A stretch of DNA of 64,000 nt from Paracoccaceae bacterium Fryx2 (lineage in GTDB: Bacteria > Pseudomonadota > Alphaproteobacteria > Rhodobacterales > Rhodobacteraceae): positions 2,881,501 through 2,945,500 of the forward strand of contig JAVSGI010000005.1 in assembly GCA_032334235.1 (NCBI GenBank), read 5' to 3'. Each line of letters starts with the position of its first letter. The stretch's first letter is position 1. This document shows positions 60,111-64,000 of this stretch, piece by piece. The notes under the pieces were generated by a model. That model was not told where the DNA came from. It searched no databases and saw only the letters and a program-made list of their open reading frames with translations. The translations under genes and the position numbers were made by a program.

Positions 60111-61115
60111 TCAGGACAGCACCTCGGACACCTGGCGCGCGACGCGGGCGGTGCTGCCGGCCTCGTCCAGCGGGTCGCGACGCAGTCGGTGGCGCAGCGC
60201 CGAAGGGGCCACGGCGCGCAGATGGCTGCGCCCGACCGCAGGCGCACCTTCAAACGCGGCCAGCGCGCGGGCGGCGCGCAGCAGCGTCAACTCGCCGCGC
60301 AGCCCGTCCGACCCCAGCGCGATGCACAGGGCCGCGCAGTCGTGCAGCACCGAGTCGGGGGTTTCCAGCCCCGGCAGGGCGACGCGGGCGGCAAGGATGG
60401 TAGCCTGCAGGTCGGTGTCGGTCGGACCCCAATGGTCCAGAAACACGTCATAGTCGTTCTCGTAGGCATCGCGGCGGCGGATCACCTCGACCCGCGTCTC
60501 GATGTCGCGCGGGCTGACAACCTCGACCGACAGGCCGAACCGGTCGAGCAGTTGCGGGCGCAGCTCGCCCTCTTCGGGGTTGCCCGAACCGACCAGCACG
60601 AAGCGCGCGGCGTGGCGGATCGACAGGCCCTCGCGTTCAACCACGTTTTCGCCCGATTGCGCCACGTCAAGCAGCAGGTCAACGATGTGGTCCTCCAGCA
60701 GGTTGACCTCGTCGATATACAGATAGCCCCGGTTGGCGCGGGCCAGCAGGCCGGGTTCGAACGCCTTTTCGCCGCGTGTCAGGGCGCGTTCGATATCCAG
60801 CGCGCCCACCACCCGGTCTTCGGTCACACCCAGCGGCAGGTCGATGACCGGGGTCGGGCGGGTGACGATGGTGGTCGAGGTCACGTTGGCCCAGGCCGGG
60901 CAATCCTCGACCCGGGCGGCGTTCACCGGGCAGCCTTCGACGGCCTGGATCGGCGGCAGCAGCCCGGCGAGGGCGCGCACCGCGGTGGATTTGCCGGTGC
61001 CACGGTCGCCGAACACCAGCACGCCGCCGATGCCGGGGTCGATGGCGGTCAGCACCATCGCCTGTTTCATCTCGTCCTGACCGACGATGGCAGAGAAGGG
61101 AAAGGGTTGCTTCAT
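60111..61115 (-). CDS. bchI: Mg chelatase ATPase subunit I
   Basis: AAA+ ATPase of 334 residues forming hexamers with BchD. Walker A FGDRGTGKSTAVRAL near residue 38, Walker B RGYLYIDEVNLLEDHIVDLL, sensor region VLVGSGNPEEGELRPQLLDR. ATG 61115 overlaps the crtA stop (ATGA); an open frame to 61229 is crtA shadow. Operon crtA-bchI-bchD-bchO. Confidence 0.96.
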   Translation of the reverse strand: MKQPFPFSAIVGQDEMKQAMVLTAIDPGIGGVLVFGDRGTGKSTAVRALAGLLPPIQAVEGCPVNAARVEDCPAWANVTSTTIVTRPTPVIDLPLGVTEDRVVGALDIERALTRGEKAFEPGLLARANRGYLYIDEVNLLEDHIVDLLLDVAQSGENVVEREGLSIRHAARFVLVGSGNPEEGELRPQLLDRFGLSVEVVSPRDIETRVEVIRRRDAYENDYDVFLDHWGPTDTDLQATILAARVALPGLETPDSVLHDCAALCIALGSDGLRGELTLLRAARALAAFEGAPAVGRSHLRAVAPSALRHRLRRDPLDEAGSTARVARQVSEVLS

Positions 61116-61852
61116 GCCGCTTCCTTGAGGGTGTTGCTGCCGCCGGCCTTGGCCAGCGGGTCCTTGTGTTCCCAGCTTCCTTCCGCACCAAGCAGGCGGA
61201 ACCGGGCGTAGAAATCCTCGACGAACCATTTTTCGCCGTAAGCCGCCTTGATCGCCGCCGCATGGGGTGTGTCGCCGCGCGCGAAGGCTGCCATGGTCTT
61301 ACTATCGGGCCAGATCGAGAAGGTCATCTGGTAAAACAGCGGTGTTTCGCCCATGCCGATCTTGAACAGGATGTTCGGGTCCTTGCCGATCATGTCGGAG
61401 ATCTTGGGCACCCGGTTCCAGAACCGCACCGCAGCCCCCAGCTTGACCTGCGCACGGGTCAGCGCGACCATCGGGCCATCATGCGCGGGGGCGGCCGGAT
61501 CGACCGGATTGGCGGTGAAGGGCACCTTGCCGCCCCATTTGCCCTTGGCCGCGATCGGGTCGAGATAGACGGTCCAGCATTCGGCGGCACGCTTGCGCCA
61601 CGATCTGAACAGCGGTTCGCTGGCGATGTGGGCGCGTGCGGTCGCCTCGTCGGGCCAGACCGTCAGCATCCCCCAGACGGCAGTGTTCGGTTTCGGGGTG
61701 AATCCTTCCTCGGTGCCCGACCCCAGCAGCTTGTAGAATTGCAGATCGCGCATCTGCGACAGCGGAAAGCGGGCATAGGCCATCTGGCCAAAAACCCAGA
61801 GGCGGTCAGCAAGCGAAGAAAAGTGAAAGATGCTGAGACAAACGGTCGACAT
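61112..61852 (-). CDS. crtA: spheroidene monooxygenase
   Basis: Oxygenase of 246 residues that converts spheroidene to spheroidenone when oxygen is present, changing culture colour from yellow to red. Recognised by MSTVCLSIFHFSSLADRLWV, FGQMAYARFPLSQMRDLQFY, NTAVWGMLTVWPDEA and GMGETPLFYQMTFSIWPD. GGGAG precedes the ATG at 61852; the frame running to 63403 is shadow of crtI. Presence implies the spheroidene/spheroidenone series. Confidence 0.94.
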   Translation of the reverse strand: MSTVCLSIFHFSSLADRLWVFGQMAYARFPLSQMRDLQFYKLLGSGTEEGFTPKPNTAVWGMLTVWPDEATARAHIASEPLFRSWRKRAAECWTVYLDPIAAKGKWGGKVPFTANPVDPAAPAHDGPMVALTRAQVKLGAAVRFWNRVPKISDMIGKDPNILFKIGMGETPLFYQMTFSIWPDSKTMAAFARGDTPHAAAIKAAYGEKWFVEDFYARFRLLGAEGSWEHKDPLAKAGGSNTLKEAA

Positions 61853-61954
61853 GGCACACTCCCAATTGCATGTGTAAACTAAACTAAATCTGACACTTTT
61901 GTGCAAGAGAAGAAAGCGCAACCGGCGCGCTGAAACTGCGGCATGTTGGGTTCT

Positions 61955-61972
61955 TGTAAACCTGACTGGACA
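61955..61972. promoter_or_regulatory. PpsR operator between crtA and crtI
   Basis: TGTAAACCTGACTGGACA is a perfect TGT-N12-ACA site, 15 bases upstream of the crtI ATG and 103 bases upstream of crtA. A second half-site pair nearer crtA (TGT at 61873, ACA at 61893) has the wrong spacing. Confidence 0.8.
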
Positions 61973-61987
61973 GGATACCTTGAAGCG

Positions 61988-63568
61988 ATGTTGACCAAAT
62001 CCCCCTCCGGTTCCGTGAAAATCCCTGACATTCAATCTGGTGCGCGCGCTGTCGTGGTCGGCGCCGGTCTGGGCGGTCTGTCCGCCGCGATGCGGTTGGG
62101 GGCCAAGGGCTACCATGTGACCGTGATCGACCGGCTGGACATGCCGGGCGGACGCGGGTCGTCGATCACGCAGGGCGGCCACCGGTTCGACCTCGGCCCG
62201 ACCATCGTCACCGTGCCGCAATGCCTGCGCGAGCTGTGGGCGGTCTGCGGCCGCGACTTCGATGCCGATGTCGATCTGCGCCCGGTCGATCCGTTCTATG
62301 AAATCCGCTTCAGCGACGGTTCGCACTTCACCGCCAGCCAGAGCACCGATGCGATGCGGGCCGAAGTGGCGCGGTTGTCGCCGGGTGATCTGGCCGGTTA
62401 CGACAAGTTCCTGAAGGACAGCGAGGCGCGCTACTGGTTCGGGTTCGAGGATCTGGGGCGGCGCTCGATGCACCGGCTGATCGACCTGATCAAGGTGCTG
62501 CCGACCTTCGTGCTGATGCGCGCCGACAAGTCGGTCTATGCCCATGCCGCCAGCCGGGTGAAGGATGAACGCCTGCGCATGGCGCTGTCGTTCCACCCGC
62601 TGTTCATCGGCGGCGACCCGTTCAACGTGACCTCGATGTACATCCTTGTCAGCCACCTGGAAAAGCAGTTCGGCGTGCATTACGCGATGGGCGGGGTGGC
62701 CGCGATTGCCGCCGCCATGGCGCGGGTGGTCGAAGGGCAGGGTGGTCGGCTGATGCTGGGGGCCGAGGCCGACGAGGTGCTGGTTGACAAGGGCCGCGCG
62801 TCGGGCGTGCGGCTGGTGTCGGGCGAGGTGGTTCCCGCCGATGTCGTCGTGTCGAACGCCGATGCGGGCCACACCTATGACCGACTGCTGCGCAACCAGA
62901 CCCGCAAACGCTGGACGACGCCGCGCCTGAAGCGCACGCGCTGGTCGATGGGGCTGTTCGTCTGGTATTTCGGCACCAAAGGCACGCGCGGCATGTGGAA
63001 GGACGCGGGGCACCACACCATCCTCAGCGCGCCGCGCTACCAGGGTCTGGTGCATGACATCTTCATCAAGGGCCATCTGGCCAAGGACATGAGCCTTTAT
63101 GTCCACCGCCCCTCGGTCACCGACCCGTCGGTGGCGCCGGAGGGGGATGATACCTTCTATGTCCTGTCGCCGGTGCCGCATCTGGGCTTCGACAATGGCG
63201 TGGACTGGAAGGCCCAGGCCGAAGACTATCGCCAGTCGGTGCGGAAGGTGGTCGAGGATCAGCTTCTGCCCGGCCTTGGCGACCATCTGACCGAGAGCCT
63301 GGTCTTCACGCCCGAGGATTTCCGCGACCGCTATCTGTCGCCGCTCGGCTCCGGCTTCTCGATCGAGCCGCGCATCCTGCAATCGGCGTGGTTCCGGCCG
63401 CACAATGTGTCAGAAGAACTGCCGGGCCTGTATCTGGTCGGGGCCGGCACGCATCCGGGGGCCGGCCTGCCGGGCGTCATCGCCTCGGCCGAGGTGCTGG
63501 GCACGCTGGTGCCCGATGCCCCCGGCCGCGCCACACTTTCCGACGCCCAGAGGATTGCCGCCGAATGA
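61988..63568 (+). CDS. crtI: phytoene desaturase (three-step, neurosporene-forming type)
   Basis: FAD-dependent membrane-associated desaturase of 526 residues. Dinucleotide motif AVVVGAGLGGLSAAMRLGAKG near residue 20, DMPGGRGSS, HRFDLGPTIVTVPQ, FHPLFIGGDPFNVTSMY and the terminal VGAGTHPGAGLPGVI. In Rhodobacter CrtI stops mainly at neurosporene. ATG 61988 has an unremarkable ribosome site; an upstream ATG at 61943 would put the PpsR operator inside the gene and is less likely. The stop overlaps crtB (ATGA). Confidence 0.95.
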   Translation: MLTKSPSGSVKIPDIQSGARAVVVGAGLGGLSAAMRLGAKGYHVTVIDRLDMPGGRGSSITQGGHRFDLGPTIVTVPQCLRELWAVCGRDFDADVDLRPVDPFYEIRFSDGSHFTASQSTDAMRAEVARLSPGDLAGYDKFLKDSEARYWFGFEDLGRRSMHRLIDLIKVLPTFVLMRADKSVYAHAASRVKDERLRMALSFHPLFIGGDPFNVTSMYILVSHLEKQFGVHYAMGGVAAIAAAMARVVEGQGGRLMLGAEADEVLVDKGRASGVRLVSGEVVPADVVVSNADAGHTYDRLLRNQTRKRWTTPRLKRTRWSMGLFVWYFGTKGTRGMWKDAGHHTILSAPRYQGLVHDIFIKGHLAKDMSLYVHRPSVTDPSVAPEGDDTFYVLSPVPHLGFDNGVDWKAQAEDYRQSVRKVVEDQLLPGLGDHLTESLVFTPEDFRDRYLSPLGSGFSIEPRILQSAWFRPHNVSEELPGLYLVGAGTHPGAGLPGVIASAEVLGTLVPDAPGRATLSDAQRIAAE

Positions 63569-64000
63569 TCGCCGAAGCCGACATGGCACATTGCCGCGAG
63601 GCGATCCGGGTCGGGTCGCTGTCGTTCCACGCCGCCTCGCGCCTGCTGCCGCCAAAGGTGCGCGACCCCGCACTGGCGCTTTATGCCTTCTGCCGTCTGG
63701 CCGATGATGCGGTGGACGAGGGCGACGACAAGGCCCGCGCCGTGCTGAGCCTGCGCGACCGGCTGGATGCCGTCTATGCCGGGCGCCCGCGCAACGCCTG
63801 CGCCGACCGCGCCTTCGCCGCCGTGGTCGAGGATTTCGACATGCCGCGCGCCCTGCCAGAGGCCCTGCTGGAGGGGCTGGCGTGGGATGCCGTGGGGCGG
63901 CGCTACGATACCTTCTCGGGCGTGCTCGACTATTCCGCCCGGGTGGCCTCGGCGGTCGGGGCAATGATGTGCGTGCTGATGCGGGTGCGTCACCCCGATG
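63565..64000 (+). CDS. crtB: phytoene synthase (3' end outside window)
   Basis: First 145 codons of a squalene/phytoene synthase family enzyme condensing two GGPP to phytoene. The first substrate-binding Asp motif appears as YAFCRLADDAVDEGDD (DxxxD), with SFHAASRLLPPKVR before it and DYSARVASAVGAMMCVLM at the window end. The ATG at 63565 overlaps the crtI stop by four bases. The remainder of the gene lies beyond 64000. Confidence 0.93.
   Translation, partial: MIAEADMAHCREAIRVGSLSFHAASRLLPPKVRDPALALYAFCRLADDAVDEGDDKARAVLSLRDRLDAVYAGRPRNACADRAFAAVVEDFDMPRALPEALLEGLAWDAVGRRYDTFSGVLDYSARVASAVGAMMCVLMRVRHPD

Noticed and set aside
61873-61895. Second PpsR operator near crtA
   Set aside because: TGT and ACA are separated by 17 bases, not 12; no degenerate alignment gives the palindrome.
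61943-61987. Upstream ATG start for crtI adding 15 residues
   Set aside because: The extra residues are not conserved and the choice would place the PpsR operator within coding sequence; ATG 61988 agrees better with family length.

Overview
The window is the photosynthesis gene cluster (PGC) of a high-GC purple bacterium of the Rhodobacter group (Alphaproteobacteria, Rhodobacterales), with about 18 kb of flanking accessory genes on the left. The assignment rests on a pufQBALMX operon that carries pufX and no pufC, followed by dxs; spheroidene-pathway carotenoid genes including crtA; hemA and a cytochrome c2 gene inside the cluster; and both the aerobic (AcsF) and anaerobic (BchE) Mg-protoporphyrin ester cyclases. 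Species is not assigned.

Layout. 1-4.9 kb: end of an ABC transporter for a small organic or thiamine-precursor-like solute (ATPase cut by the window edge), then a membrane alkaline-phosphatase-superfamily protein coupled to a CDP-alcohol phosphatidyltransferase, then a cytochrome b561. 4.9-7.1 kb: an RTX protein and a decayed glycosyltransferase 39 remnant. 7.1-13.9 kb: a two-component system divergent from an operon for PepSY protein, cytochrome b561, DUF2271 protein, PepSY-flavodoxin-reductase and ApbE, which reads as an electron-transfer chain moving electrons to a covalently flavinylated periplasmic protein. 13.9-15.9 kb: a P1B-4-type metal ATPase.

16.1-28.3 kb, minus strand: dxs, pufXMLABQ, bchZYXC, crtFE (the mRNA order is the reverse). 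28.4-30.8 kb, plus strand: crtDC. 30.9-47.6 kb, minus strand: tspO, cycA, hemA, puhE, acsF, bciE-like, puhCBA, lhaA, bchMLHBNF, a long chain of overlapping genes. 47.8-48.6 kb: an insertion sequence with precise ends. 48.7-57.4 kb, plus strand: aerR, ppsR, bchE, bchJ, bchG, a PucC-family gene, bchP, idi. 57.5-61.9 kb, minus strand: bchO, bchD, bchI, crtA. 62.0-64 kb, plus strand: crtI and the start of crtB.

The genes form one programme: precursor supply (hemA, dxs, idi, crtE), Mg insertion (bchHDI), methylation (bchM), cyclisation (acsF, bchE), ring reduction (bchLNB, bchXYZ), side-chain steps (bchF, bchC), esterification and phytyl reduction (bchG, bchP), carotenoids (crtE, B, I, C, D, F, A), reaction centre, LH1 and assembly factors (puf, puh, lhaA), and control by PpsR and AerR. 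Nine perfect TGT-N12-ACA PpsR operators can be read at six gene starts, and a near-perfect FNR box overlaps one of them at bchE.

The most notable observations are: an IS5/IS427-like element with CTAG target duplications between the bchF/aerR control region and aerR; a 39-residue membrane-protein ORF coupled by ATGA overlaps at both ends between bchN and bchB; a second coupled 30-codon ORF between bchX and bchY; a crtC gene with no ATG, GTG or TTG start, whose conserved N-terminus overlaps crtD out of frame; PpsR operators that straddle the bchG start codon; and the predicted flavinylated DUF2271 system. No tRNA, rRNA or CRISPR array was seen.
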